A DNA stretch of 20,580 bases from Micavibrio sp. Lineage in GTDB: Bacteria; Pseudomonadota; Alphaproteobacteria; Micavibrionales; Micavibrionaceae. The notes beneath the pieces were generated by a model, which ran no database searches, was not told where the DNA came from, and saw only the letters and a list, made by a program, of their open reading frames with translations. The stretch spans positions 1 to 20,580 of the forward strand of contig JAMONE010000264.1 in NCBI GenBank assembly GCA_027066695.1, in the 5' to 3' direction. The translations under genes were made by a program, and so were the position numbers. Every line of letters begins with the position of its first letter. The first letter of the stretch is position 1. Of this stretch, positions 1 through 7,034 are shown one piece after another.

Positions 1-2475
1 ATCACCAGAACCGCTGAATTTATCCAGCATATCTGATTTCATTTTATCTATGGTCTTTTCAAAAGTAGCTTCTGAACCTAATTCTTTTTCTGCGCCCTTA
101 TAGAAAAATTCAAATCCTTTTTCTATTGCAGGTTTTGCACGCTCAAGCCCTGCTTCATCATCTTTATCACCCCATAAACGGCCAACATTAATGCCCATAA
201 GGGATAAAACGCCGCTAATCATTTTACCAAATTCAGTTCCTGTGAATAAGTCTTTAAGTATATCAGAAAAGCCCGGCGCCCATTTACTCATCGCCATATG
301 CATACCATCAAGCATGATATTCATCTTGGTAGTTTGCTGCGCCTTCTTCTCATCAAGAATATTTCCCGCAGCTTTAATGTTGTCTAAGGATGCTATGAAG
401 CCATTTAATGTATAGCTATAATCTCCATCCTTTTCTCCATTTTCTTTAAGTGGAGCGCCTAAGCCAAGAGCTTTGTCAATCTTAGCCCTATCACTTTCAA
501 GTTTTTGCCTGTCTTCATCAGAAGTTGGTGTTCTGAAATAAATAGCCTGATCAGCCTTGCTCATTAGTGGAACTTTAAGTGCCTCACGAAGCTGCTTCAT
601 TGCGGGGTTGGTTAGGATTTCATATTTGAATTGCACACCAAATTCTTTGGTATAAACGCCGTTTGGGTTATTATCCTTTTGATCCTCTGGCTTACCTTCA
701 TTCGCCAATGTCTTAAAAAGAACAATAGCTTTTGCCAAAAAGTCTTGAGAATTTTCTCCTAAAATTCCATCACTCAAATCATCTTGAGTTAATGGCGTTA
801 CAATAGATTCAGACAACCCCATTGTGTCAATATCATTAATTTTTTCACCTAAAAGAAAAAGGATTTGCTCAACAGAATCAATGCTATCATTAAGTCTGAC
901 TTGCGCGTTTTCAGCTGTAGTTTCAGCCATATCTTTATTCATAGCAGCGATTTCAGCCGCGGTAGGAGGCTTATCATTAGTATTAGATTCAGCATCTACA
1001 GGCTTAGATTCAGTTGTTGGAGAGCTAGTCTTAGGCTGCGGGTTAACCGTTGTCGGGTTAGGTGCAGAAGTTACATTTGGCTGGGTTATAACTGCTGGTT
1101 GCTCAATTACAACTTTTTGCATTACATCTAATGTTTCTAATGTTTTATCATTATGCAGTGATGCAATATCTTTCATTACTTGAGGGATTGTATCCCTTTT
1201 CAAGGTTTTTAAATCTTCAATTTCTTTATACAGGCTAAAGGACTCTGCTTTATTAACAGTACCACTGCTCTTTAAAGCATTCCATTTTTTCGTTTTTTCA
1301 TCAATGTCTTCTTGAACTGGCTTAATAAGAATCGCTTTAATAGCTTCCGCATTATCTGAATCAAATTCATTCGACTGCGCTTTTTTTATTGCATCAAGAC
1401 TACCGTCATCCATTGCTGTGTAAATAGTTCTAGGATTTTCACTTACGTAAGCTAAATAATTTAAATGCTGCATCGCCCCTTTATAAGATGGCAATAATTT
1501 GTCATCAACATAACCATCAGCCGCCCCAGGTAATGGTGTTTTAGAAAGAGAGGAAATATCTAATCCTGATGATGTATCTAATTCATTTAATTTTGGTACT
1601 ATTTTTGCAAGGGCTTTTTCAAGATTCTTAACACGTGGGTCAGGGTCACCTATATAACGCATTACAGTTGTAGTAGTAGTGGCCGCAGTTGGTTGTGTCG
1701 CTTGCGCTGTCGCAGCGGCAGTTGGTGTGGTGTTTTGCATGTTTAATGATTTGTCATGCTTCATGCCGATACTATATAAATTATTGATATTAGATTCAGC
1801 GTCTCTAACAGCAAGGCGCACATTATTAATCTCTTGAAGATTTGAGATATTGTTATCTTGTAAAATCTTTTGCACCAAGGTCTCTTTGGGTGTTTCAGAC
1901 ATCAAAGGAGGCTGTGGAGAGTTATTTCTTGCATACTCTATTCCAGCTTTAAATGCATTTGCAACATTTGCAACATCTACTAATGGATATGTCGCATTAG
2001 CACTTAATATCTCAGGATTTAGAGTAACACCAAGATATTTCCCTAGCGTAGCAAACTCTTCTTTAATTTCCTGAATTTGATTAGTAGATAACGGTCTCTC
2101 AATTGTGCCTGACTTTGCATTATTTACCGTAGCAGCAGGCGTAGGGGCAGCAGCAACGGGAGCGACTGGCTGTTGTGTTAATTTATCACCTAAAATATTT
2201 ATGCTGGTTTTTATTTTATCGATAGCACTAAATGCCTCACCTATATCAGCATTGCTTGGGCGTGATCCATCCTTTGGGGTTGCAAGTTTTTCTGCAAAAG
2301 CGTAATCGCTGCCTGCTTCAAACAAAGCATATTCAAATTTGGCTTGGGTTTCTTGTAAATCAGCAATAGTAGGTGGATTTGATATATCAACACCCAGATA
2401 CGCAGAAACGGCAAGAAGCTGATTAGCTGCCTGATCTTCTTGCTTACTGAATGTTGAATTGTCTTGCGACATCAT
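1..2475 (-). CDS. Large modular repeat protein of unknown function (3' end outside window)
   Basis: An uninterrupted minus-strand frame runs from an ATG-ATG pair at 2475/2472 to the left edge: 825 codons with no stop, so the C-terminus is missing. I do not recognise the family. No signal peptide is visible; the start is MMSQDNSTFSKQEDQ. Two modules of about 120 residues look related. Each has a YLGV motif (residues 26 and 147), a G-x-x-Y-A motif about 30 residues later (55-59, 178-182), a helix containing S-x-I-N or S-N-I-N (around 91 and 228), then an Ala/Thr/Pro-rich linker (101-116, 248-270). A third Pro/Thr/Asn-rich linker lies near 457-492. The rest is mostly charged and helical, with a hydrophobic stretch near 750-770. 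Purine-rich AAAAGGG lies just upstream as a weak ribosome site. The plus-strand frames across this stretch are shadows. A structural, surface or secreted effector-like role is possible, but nothing proves it. Confidence 0.8.
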   Translation of the reverse strand, partial: MMSQDNSTFSKQEDQAANQLLAVSAYLGVDISNPPTIADLQETQAKFEYALFEAGSDYAFAEKLATPKDGSRPSNADIGEAFSAIDKIKTSINILGDKLTQQPVAPVAAAPTPAATVNNAKSGTIERPLSTNQIQEIKEEFATLGKYLGVTLNPEILSANATYPLVDVANVANAFKAGIEYARNNSPQPPLMSETPKETLVQKILQDNNISNLQEINNVRLAVRDAESNINNLYSIGMKHDKSLNMQNTTPTAAATAQATQPTAATTTTTVMRYIGDPDPRVKNLEKALAKIVPKLNELDTSSGLDISSLSKTPLPGAADGYVDDKLLPSYKGAMQHLNYLAYVSENPRTIYTAMDDGSLDAIKKAQSNEFDSDNAEAIKAILIKPVQEDIDEKTKKWNALKSSGTVNKAESFSLYKEIEDLKTLKRDTIPQVMKDIASLHNDKTLETLDVMQKVVIEQPAVITQPNVTSAPNPTTVNPQPKTSSPTTESKPVDAESNTNDKPPTAAEIAAMNKDMAETTAENAQVRLNDSIDSVEQILFLLGEKINDIDTMGLSESIVTPLTQDDLSDGILGENSQDFLAKAIVLFKTLANEGKPEDQKDNNPNGVYTKEFGVQFKYEILTNPAMKQLREALKVPLMSKADQAIYFRTPTSDEDRQKLESDRAKIDKALGLGAPLKENGEKDGDYSYTLNGFIASLDNIKAAGNILDEKKAQQTTKMNIMLDGMHMAMSKWAPGFSDILKDLFTGTEFGKMISGVLSLMGINVGRLWGDKDDEAGLERAKPAIEKGFEFFYKGAEKELGSEATFEKTIDKMKSDMLDKFSGSGD

Positions 2476-2493
2476 TCACCCTTTTAAAATTGG

Positions 2494-2511
2494 GGAAACC
2501 CGCAGGCTTCC
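2494..2511 (-). promoter_or_regulatory. Hairpin in the leader of the large repeat protein gene
   Basis: Read on the minus strand, GGAAGCC and GGTTTCC can pair (7 bp including one G-U) around a 4-nt loop. The hairpin ends about 18 nt before the first ATG at 2475 and is followed by CCCCAATTTT. It could be an attenuator, a weak terminator of the upstream gene, or chance. The remainder of the gap 2476-2683 is AT-rich, with no gene and no convincing promoter that I can see. Confidence 0.25.
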
Positions 2512-2683
2512 TAATTAAATCACCATCTTCGATCTATGAATGCGCTTAGTTTTATTTGTTCTTTTGCGCTATTATTCATGACTCTTATACGAAGTTATCC
2601 CTATTCTTACATATTTAAAGAGATATTACAAATTTAATTTTCATATATTAAAGTTAAATCAAAAACTTGAAGCATCTAGCCCT

Positions 2684-3298
2684 CTATTTTTGCATTTTCT
2701 TGCTAATATTAGGATAGCTCACCAATGTTGCCTTTAATAAAGTTGTCATGTTTTCTTCGGTTTCGTCCATTTTACTTAGCATAAATTCACATGCTTCGGG
2801 CGTAGTAACGGGCGCAGTCTCAAAACGAGAAGAATTTACCGCTCTTACCTCATCAATCAAAGCAAAGATGATTTTAACTTCTGATTGCGGTAAATATGTT
2901 TGCGCCAATGACATGTTCTCTAGGTTTTTATGTACATCTTCCATGCTTGTAACGACGGCTCTTTTCCATCTTTCATATCGTTTATTCAGCTCATCAGCCA
3001 TTTCTTTGTTGTTTTCAGCGCATTTATCAACCGCTTCGCCAACATCTGTATTTACGGCCTTAACCATGCTGTACAAGCTGTAATTAGCGTACATAACAAG
3101 GAAATGCGTGGCTTCGTCTTGGTCTAATGTTTTTAACAAGCCCCCAATTTTTTCTTGCAAGGCCTTACCTTGCGCCATGGCCAAATCTTCTGATGGAGTG
3201 CCAGAAGGGGTCTTCACAGATTCTTCTTCTGCAAATGATGGGTTTATTAACCCTAAAGATAAAACAAACATAGAAAAAAGAACTGTTAAACGTAGCAT
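2684..3298 (-). CDS. Exported protein of unknown function, 204 aa
   Basis: The N-terminus MLRLTVLFSMFVLSLGLINPSFA looks like a Sec signal peptide. It has a basic start, a hydrophobic core of about 14 residues and a likely signal peptidase I cleavage after S-F-A near residue 23. The mature protein (about 180 aa) is acidic, helical and free of further membrane segments, so a periplasmic or secreted location is inferred. Two cysteines remain (C93, C170) and could form a disulphide. I do not recognise the family. AAGG, 11 nt before the ATG, is a modest ribosome site. The gene follows the terminator of the ribosomal operon, so it probably has its own promoter in 3299-3366, but I could not fix one. 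Plus-strand frames over this gene are shadows. Confidence 0.8.
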   Translation of the reverse strand: MLRLTVLFSMFVLSLGLINPSFAEEESVKTPSGTPSEDLAMAQGKALQEKIGGLLKTLDQDEATHFLVMYANYSLYSMVKAVNTDVGEAVDKCAENNKEMADELNKRYERWKRAVVTSMEDVHKNLENMSLAQTYLPQSEVKIIFALIDEVRAVNSSRFETAPVTTPEACEFMLSKMDETEENMTTLLKATLVSYPNISKKMQK

Positions 3299-3323
3299 TA
3301 TAATTAAACCTTATTGTTTCATA

Positions 3324-3337
3324 TATCAAAATTGATA
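3324..3337. promoter_or_regulatory. Short palindrome upstream of the exported protein gene
   Basis: TATCAA-AA-TTGATA has perfect 6-bp arms with a 2-bp centre, 26-39 bp upstream of the ATG at 3298. The size and location suit a repressor site, but AT-rich palindromes of this size arise often by chance. Confidence 0.2.
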
Positions 3338-3366
3338 CCACCATATATTAATAGAGTAAATATAGC

Positions 3367-3395
3367 AAAAAAAAACCACCGAACAAAGCCGGTGG
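3367..3395 (-). terminator. Rho-independent terminator of the rpsM-rpsK-rpoA-rplQ unit
   Basis: Read on the minus strand: CCACCG, an 8-nt loop, CGGTGG, then a run of nine T. It lies about 155 bp after the rplQ stop codon, in the right orientation to end the ribosomal transcription unit and isolate it from the exported protein gene beyond. The opposite orientation has no U-tract, so it is one-directional. Confidence 0.85.
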
Positions 3396-3549
3396 CGTAA
3401 AATAAATATCTTTCATTTTTGCTGACCTCATACGATAAAAAGGCGTTACAAGAAAAGCACCCCAACCATTACTTTAATTTCTACTACTTTTATGTATTTA
3501 TAGTATGAAACATATAGTACAGCTTGCTGCGGAGGTTTTTTATTTGGAA

Positions 3550-4014
3550 TTAATCAGCAGCAACTTTTTGCTCTGCTTCCGCTTCAAATGCATCATCATT
3601 GAATTGAACTGGGCCAGAATCTTGGCCTTTTGCTGTTACATCGCGGTCTACTAACTCAATAATAGCCATAGGCGCAGCGTCACCATAACGGAAACCTGCT
3701 TTTAGAACACGAACATAACCACCAGGGCGATCTTCGTAGCGTTCTGCAAGTACATCAAATATTTTCTTAACTTGCGTAGTATCACGCATCTTTGAAATAG
3801 CCTGACGACGTTTTGCAACATATCTATCAGGATTAGCAGCCGCCTGCTTACCCATAGTGATTAGCTTTTCAACATAAGGGCGAAGCTCTTTTGCTTTTGG
3901 TAGCGTGGTTACGATTTGCTCATGCTTAACAAGTGAAGCCGCCATATTTGCCAGCATAGCCTTACGGTGGCTGGAAGTTCTGTTTAATTTACGATGTTTA
4001 ATACGATGTCTCAT
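3550..4014 (-). CDS. rplQ: 50S ribosomal protein L17
   Basis: The protein (154 aa) is a component of the large ribosomal subunit. The N-terminus MRHRIKHRKLNRTSSHRK is the L17 signature, followed by the conserved segment on Leu-rich helices with T-T-L-P-K-A-K-E-L-R-P (around 37-47) and the core ending in A-P-M-A-I-I-E-L-V-D near 112-122. It is longer than the E. coli protein (127 aa) because of an acidic Ala/Glu tail after about residue 130, which is common in alphaproteobacteria. The ATG at 4014 has a good AAAGGA ribosome site about 8 nt upstream. It is the last gene of the alpha-type operon, but it is separated from rpoA by an unusually long 244-bp gap. Confidence 0.97.
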   Translation of the reverse strand: MRHRIKHRKLNRTSSHRKAMLANMAASLVKHEQIVTTLPKAKELRPYVEKLITMGKQAAANPDRYVAKRRQAISKMRDTTQVKKIFDVLAERYEDRPGGYVRVLKAGFRYGDAAPMAIIELVDRDVTAKGQDSGPVQFNDDAFEAEAEQKVAAD

Positions 4015-4258
4015 ATTTTCTTTCCTTTATGCTTGCGGCCTCATATATGAGAGCCATTAAACTCTGATGCGCAAGATATTTCTTAACGCGTCAGCTCGGC
4101 ACTATGCCATTTCTTTAAAATACTTAAGCCCATAAACATGGACTTAAGATTTTTTACGTTAGAGCGACAGATTTTTAGTGTGACTAGGAAGGTAAGGTGA
4201 AGCGTATTTTTATACGCAAGCCGAAACCTGACAACGTCAGACTGAAAATATGGAAGCT
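4015..4258 (-). other. Hairpin-rich spacer between rpoA and rplQ
   Basis: This 244-bp gap has no ORF of note. In minus-strand order it contains CTGAC/GTCAG (4228-4240), GCGTAT-4nt-ATACGC (4202-4217), a long imperfect dyad at 4117-4153, and CTCATATATGAG extended by GGC/GCC (4037-4055). The long dyad has AAAAT, CTTAAG and CCAT paired with ATGG, CTTAAG and ATTTT around an AAAC loop, with one mismatch and one bulge. A weak promoter (TTGTCA, 16 nt, TAAAAA on the minus strand) may also lie near its start. The spacer may be a structured leader for rplQ, a processing or attenuation site, or a small RNA. No known RNA family is claimed. Confidence 0.45.
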
Positions 4259-5275
4259 CTAAAATTGTTGATCGTCGAGTTTTTTGGCTAGCTCTTCAAT
4301 ATTTTCAGGCGGCCAATCTTCAACATGCATACCAAGATACAGACCCATAATTTGAAGTACTTCTTTGATTTCATTCAAAGATTTACGACCAAAGTTAGGT
4401 GTACGTAGCATATCGCTCTCGCTTTTTTGTACAAGATCACCAATATAAACGATATTATCGTTTTTCAGGCAATTCGCACTACGAACAGATAACTCAAGCT
4501 CATCAACTTTCTTAAGTAGATTTTTGTTGAATGGTAGCTCTTGCTCTTCTTCTTTTGCTTTTTCTTCTTCTGGCTCGTCAAAGTTAACGAACACATGAAG
4601 CTGATCTTGCATAATGCGCGCAGCAAATGCCACAGCATCTTCAGGAGTAAGAACGCCGTTAGTTTCAACAGTAAGCGTAAGTTTATCAAAGTCAGTGATT
4701 TGGCCAACACGTGTGTCGGTCACTTCATATGTAACTTTACGAACTGGTGAGAACACAGAATCGATAGGAATCATGCCAACAGGGCAATCTTCAGGACGAT
4801 TTTGCGCAGCAGGGCGATAGCCTTTACCAGTATCAACAGTCATTTCCATGTTAAGTTTTGCACCTTTATCAAGCGTACAAATGATAAGGTCAGGGTTCAT
4901 GATCTCAATATCTGCGCCAGCTTCGATTTGTGCGGCAGTTACGTCACAAGGGCCAACAGCGGATAAACGCATCTTACGCGGGCCTTCTGCATGCATACGA
5001 ACGCCAAGCGCTTTCAGGTTAAGGATAATATCCGTAACATCTTCACGTACACCCTCGACAGAAGAGAATTCATGCAAAACACCATCAATTTGAACAGCCG
5101 TTACAGCCGCACCTTGTAGAGATGATAGTAGAATACGACGCAGCGCATTACCAAGCGTTAGACCAAAGCCACGCTCTAATGGGTCAGCAACAACGCGACC
5201 TACATTAACACGGCCAGTTTCTGATAGTTCTAATTTTTGTGGTTTAATAAGCTCTTGCCAGTTTTTTCTTAACAA
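4259..5275 (-). CDS. rpoA: DNA-directed RNA polymerase subunit alpha
   Basis: The protein (338 aa) dimerises to nucleate assembly of core RNA polymerase and contacts UP elements and activators. The N-terminal domain (about 1-233) has the expected G-N-A-L-R-R-I-L-L-S-S segment at 42-52. A Glu/Lys linker follows (about 234-248), then the C-terminal domain (about 258-338). UP-element contact residues fall at the E. coli positions: R265, N268, C269, G296, K298, S299 and E302. The start is unusual: the family N-terminus M-L-x-K-N-W-Q-E-L-I begins at a TTG codon (5273-5275), and no ATG exists nearby. An AGGAG site (5282-5286) lies 6 nt upstream, which settles the start. It sits 53 bp after rpsK, in the same unit. 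Confidence 0.97.
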   Translation of the reverse strand: MLRKNWQELIKPQKLELSETGRVNVGRVVADPLERGFGLTLGNALRRILLSSLQGAAVTAVQIDGVLHEFSSVEGVREDVTDIILNLKALGVRMHAEGPRKMRLSAVGPCDVTAAQIEAGADIEIMNPDLIICTLDKGAKLNMEMTVDTGKGYRPAAQNRPEDCPVGMIPIDSVFSPVRKVTYEVTDTRVGQITDFDKLTLTVETNGVLTPEDAVAFAARIMQDQLHVFVNFDEPEEEKAKEEEQELPFNKNLLKKVDELELSVRSANCLKNDNIVYIGDLVQKSESDMLRTPNFGRKSLNEIKEVLQIMGLYLGMHVEDWPPENIEELAKKLDDQQF

Positions 5276-5281
5276 TGTTAG

Positions 5282-5286
5282 CTCCT
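5282..5286 (-). promoter_or_regulatory. Shine-Dalgarno site that fixes the TTG start of rpoA
   Basis: AGGAG on the minus strand, 6 nt before TTG at 5275. Strong pairing with the 16S 3' end would compensate for a weak initiation codon. Confidence 0.8.
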
Positions 5287-5328
5287 ATTTCTTTTCAATT
5301 TATGTTTGATTAATTACACTATTTAATA

Positions 5329-5718
5329 TTAAACGCGGCGCTTTTTAGGTGGGCGACATCCATTATGTGGAATAGGTGTAATATCCTTGATAGATTTGAT
5401 TGTAAATCCGATTGATTGCAAAGCTCGCAGGGCAGACTCACGACCTGAACCTGGGCCTTTAACCAGAACATCAAGTTCTTTCATTCCGTGTTCTTGCGCC
5501 TTACGACCAGCATCTTCAGCAGTAACCTGAGATGCATAAGGGGTGGATTTACGTGAGCCTTTAAAGCCCATCGTACCTGAAGAAGACCATGACACAACAT
5601 TACCTTGCACATCAGAAATAGTAACTAATGTGTTGTTGAATGTGGAGTTAACATGAGCAATACCGGAAACGATATTTTTCTTCTCTTTTTTCTTTGTTTT
5701 TAACTTTGACTTAGCCAT
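5329..5718 (-). CDS. rpsK: 30S ribosomal protein S11
   Basis: The protein (129 aa) is part of the platform of the small subunit near the mRNA exit. A lysine-rich N-terminus (MAKSKLKTKKKEKKN) is followed by the conserved S11 fold: A-H-V-N-S-T-F-N-N-T near 21-30, G-S-R-K-S-T-P-Y-A-S near 54-63, the G-P-G-S-G-R-E-S-A motif around 89-97, and the terminal T-P-I-P-H-N-G-C-R-P-P-K-K-R-R-V. Length is normal. AGGGAG lies 9 nt before the ATG, directly after the rpsM stop, so the two genes are tightly linked. rpoA follows directly; rpsD, which sits between rpsK and rpoA in E. coli, is absent here, as expected for alphaproteobacteria. Confidence 0.97.
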   Translation of the reverse strand: MAKSKLKTKKKEKKNIVSGIAHVNSTFNNTLVTISDVQGNVVSWSSSGTMGFKGSRKSTPYASQVTAEDAGRKAQEHGMKELDVLVKGPGSGRESALRALQSIGFTIKSIKDITPIPHNGCRPPKKRRV

Positions 5719-5732
5719 TTTTCATCGCTCCC

Positions 5733-6104
5733 TTATTTCTTCTTACCAGCAATAGGTCTAGCAGGACCTTTGCGTGTTCTTGCGTTAACTCGTGTATTTT
5801 GACCACGAACAGGAAGACCATTTCTGTGACGAAGGCCACGATAGCATTTCATATCCATTAAGCGTTTAATGTTTATTGATACTTCACGACGTAGATCACC
5901 TTCGATTTTATATGAATCAGTATCGATTTCTGCGCGGATAGCGTTTAGCGTATCATCATCGATTTGCCCCATACGTGATTGAACATCGATATTTAGTTTT
6001 TCACAGATTTTAAATGCAGTTGTGCGTCCAATGCCATAAACATATGTTAAAGCAATCGGTACGCGTTTGTTATCGGGTACATTGACCCCAGCAATACGTG
6101 CCAT
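5733..6104 (-). CDS. rpsM: 30S ribosomal protein S13
   Basis: The protein (123 aa) sits in the head of the small subunit and contacts the large subunit and P-site tRNA. The start MARIAGVNVPDNKR is the family N-terminus. R-G-L-R-H-R-x-G-L-P-V-R-G-Q-x-T near 92-107 and the basic tail (A-R-T-R-K-G-P-A-R-P) are the S13 signature. The frame extends 5 codons upstream to a TTG, but that stretch contains the AAAGGA ribosome site, so the ATG at 6104 is the real start. It is first in the operon. secY and adk, which usually lie upstream, are missing, and a near-consensus promoter is present instead. Confidence 0.97.
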   Translation of the reverse strand: MARIAGVNVPDNKRVPIALTYVYGIGRTTAFKICEKLNIDVQSRMGQIDDDTLNAIRAEIDTDSYKIEGDLRREVSINIKRLMDMKCYRGLRHRNGLPVRGQNTRVNARTRKGPARPIAGKKK

Positions 6105-6261
6105 TATTTTTCCTTTCAAATTTCAAAACCAAACCGTTTATGAGTCTGCCCATTACGCTTACCTCATCCAGTTTGTAAACCATCATCATCATATTAAAAC
6201 GCCTTATTTTCTGCTTTGTTTAGAGCATAAATACACGACCATTCACTATGAAGATGCAGGC

Positions 6262-6289
6262 ATTATAGGAATTAATCCGCTCACGTCAA
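6262..6289 (-). promoter_or_regulatory. Sigma-70 type promoter for the rpsM operon
   Basis: On the minus strand: TTGACG (6284-6289), a 16-bp spacer, then a perfect TATAAT (6262-6267). Predicted transcription start is near 6254, giving a leader of about 150 nt before rpsM at 6104. It is the strongest promoter-like sequence in the window, as expected for a ribosomal operon. The sequence after the -35 (TGAGCGG) resembles that at the secA promoter. The rest of the 6105-6401 gap shows no gene and no clear terminator for mutT. Confidence 0.75.
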
Positions 6290-6401
6290 TAAATAAATTA
6301 TTTAGACACTATTAATAAATGAGATCTATTGCAAAAAATTGTTGATTTCTTTAACTCTCCATAATCTGGAACTAAACATATAGCTCAAATATTGTTTAAC
6401 C

Positions 6402-6866
6402 CTACAAATGATCACGTAATTGATAAATAAGTGGGATATCCGCTGCGGGCATGGGGTAGTTGTACATGTCTTGCGGATATACCCATTCGAATTTCTGCCC
6501 CTCCATTGCTTTGATATCTCCGCGCCAAACGCGGCAAATGAACAACGGCATTAGCAAGTGGAAATCATCATATTCGTGCGAGGCAAAGCCGATTGGCGAG
6601 AAGCAGCATTCGCGCGTTTCTATGCCAAGCTCTTCTTCCAACTCACGCATTAGAGCATATTCAGGGCTTTCGCCTTCTTGGAGTTTACCACCGGGAAATT
6701 CCCACAAACCCGCCATGGATTTACCCTCTGGCCGTTGAGCAAGCAGTACTGCGCCTTGCTTATCCACTAACGCGGCGGCTGCAACCAATAACGTGGGTAA
6801 GCCAGAGGGCTTAACTGGCCTTGGTAATTTCAAAGCCTCGGAGCAATTCATTTTTACTTTATTCAT
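6402..6866 (-). CDS. mutT: Nudix hydrolase, probable 8-oxo-dGTP diphosphatase (MutT)
   Basis: The protein (154 aa) probably removes oxidised 8-oxo-dGTP from the nucleotide pool to prevent A:T to C:G transversions, acting in the cytoplasm. The full Nudix box G-x5-E-x7-R-E-U-x-E-E-x-G-U is present: G60, E66, R74-E75, E78-E79, G81. It is preceded by the MutT-like G-L-W-E-F-P-G-G-K. The frame continues upstream to a TTG at 6995, but those 43 codons run through a palindromic repeat and do not resemble a Nudix N-terminus, so I use the ATG at 6866 (MNKVKMN). ATAGG upstream is a weak ribosome site; the ATG at 6851 is an alternative. It lies downstream of the parvulin gene on the same strand and is probably co-transcribed with it. 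Exact substrate is inferred. Confidence 0.88.
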   Translation of the reverse strand: MNKVKMNCSEALKLPRPVKPSGLPTLLVAAAALVDKQGAVLLAQRPEGKSMAGLWEFPGGKLQEGESPEYALMRELEEELGIETRECCFSPIGFASHEYDDFHLLMPLFICRVWRGDIKAMEGQKFEWVYPQDMYNYPMPAADIPLIYQLRDHL

Positions 6867-6899
6867 CACTGATAACCTATAGAAAATAAGACATCCATA

Positions 6900-6987
6900 G
6901 TCATTGCGAGGAGCTTTTGTGACGCGGCAATCTAAAATATCCACAAAGGAATACACTAAGATCGCCACGCCTATGGCTCGCGATGAC
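6900..6987. repeat. Degenerate palindromic intergenic element
   Basis: The left arm (6900-6933) begins GTCATTGCGAGGAGC and ends GCGGCAATCT. The reverse complement of the right arm (6959-6987) begins GTCATCGCGAG and ends GTGGCGATCT. The arms therefore match at about 10/11 outer and 8/10 inner positions, around a short centre. The wording gtcattgcgaggag...ggcaatct is that of a widespread palindromic repeat I know from Rickettsiales and other AT-rich bacteria. It lies between the parvulin gene and mutT, and an open frame reads through it into mutT. Confidence 0.7.
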
Positions 6988-7034
6988 AATGTCAAATTTT
7001 TAAGTTAAGCCAATATATCTAAAGCTTAATAAAA

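Noticed and set aside
191..2305. Several plus-strand open frames of 66-119 codons
   Set aside because: They are antisense to the continuous 825-codon minus-strand frame, lack ribosome sites and have compositions typical of antisense shadows.
2586..2598. TATACGAAGTTAT, identical to one 13-bp arm of loxP
   Set aside because: The second arm and 8-bp spacer are absent on either side, so it is not a recombination site; most likely chance in AT-rich intergenic DNA.
6067..6315. 82-codon plus-strand frame upstream of rpsM, with a His-rich run
   Set aside because: It starts inside rpsM on the opposite strand and crosses the rpsM promoter; no ribosome site or promoter supports it.
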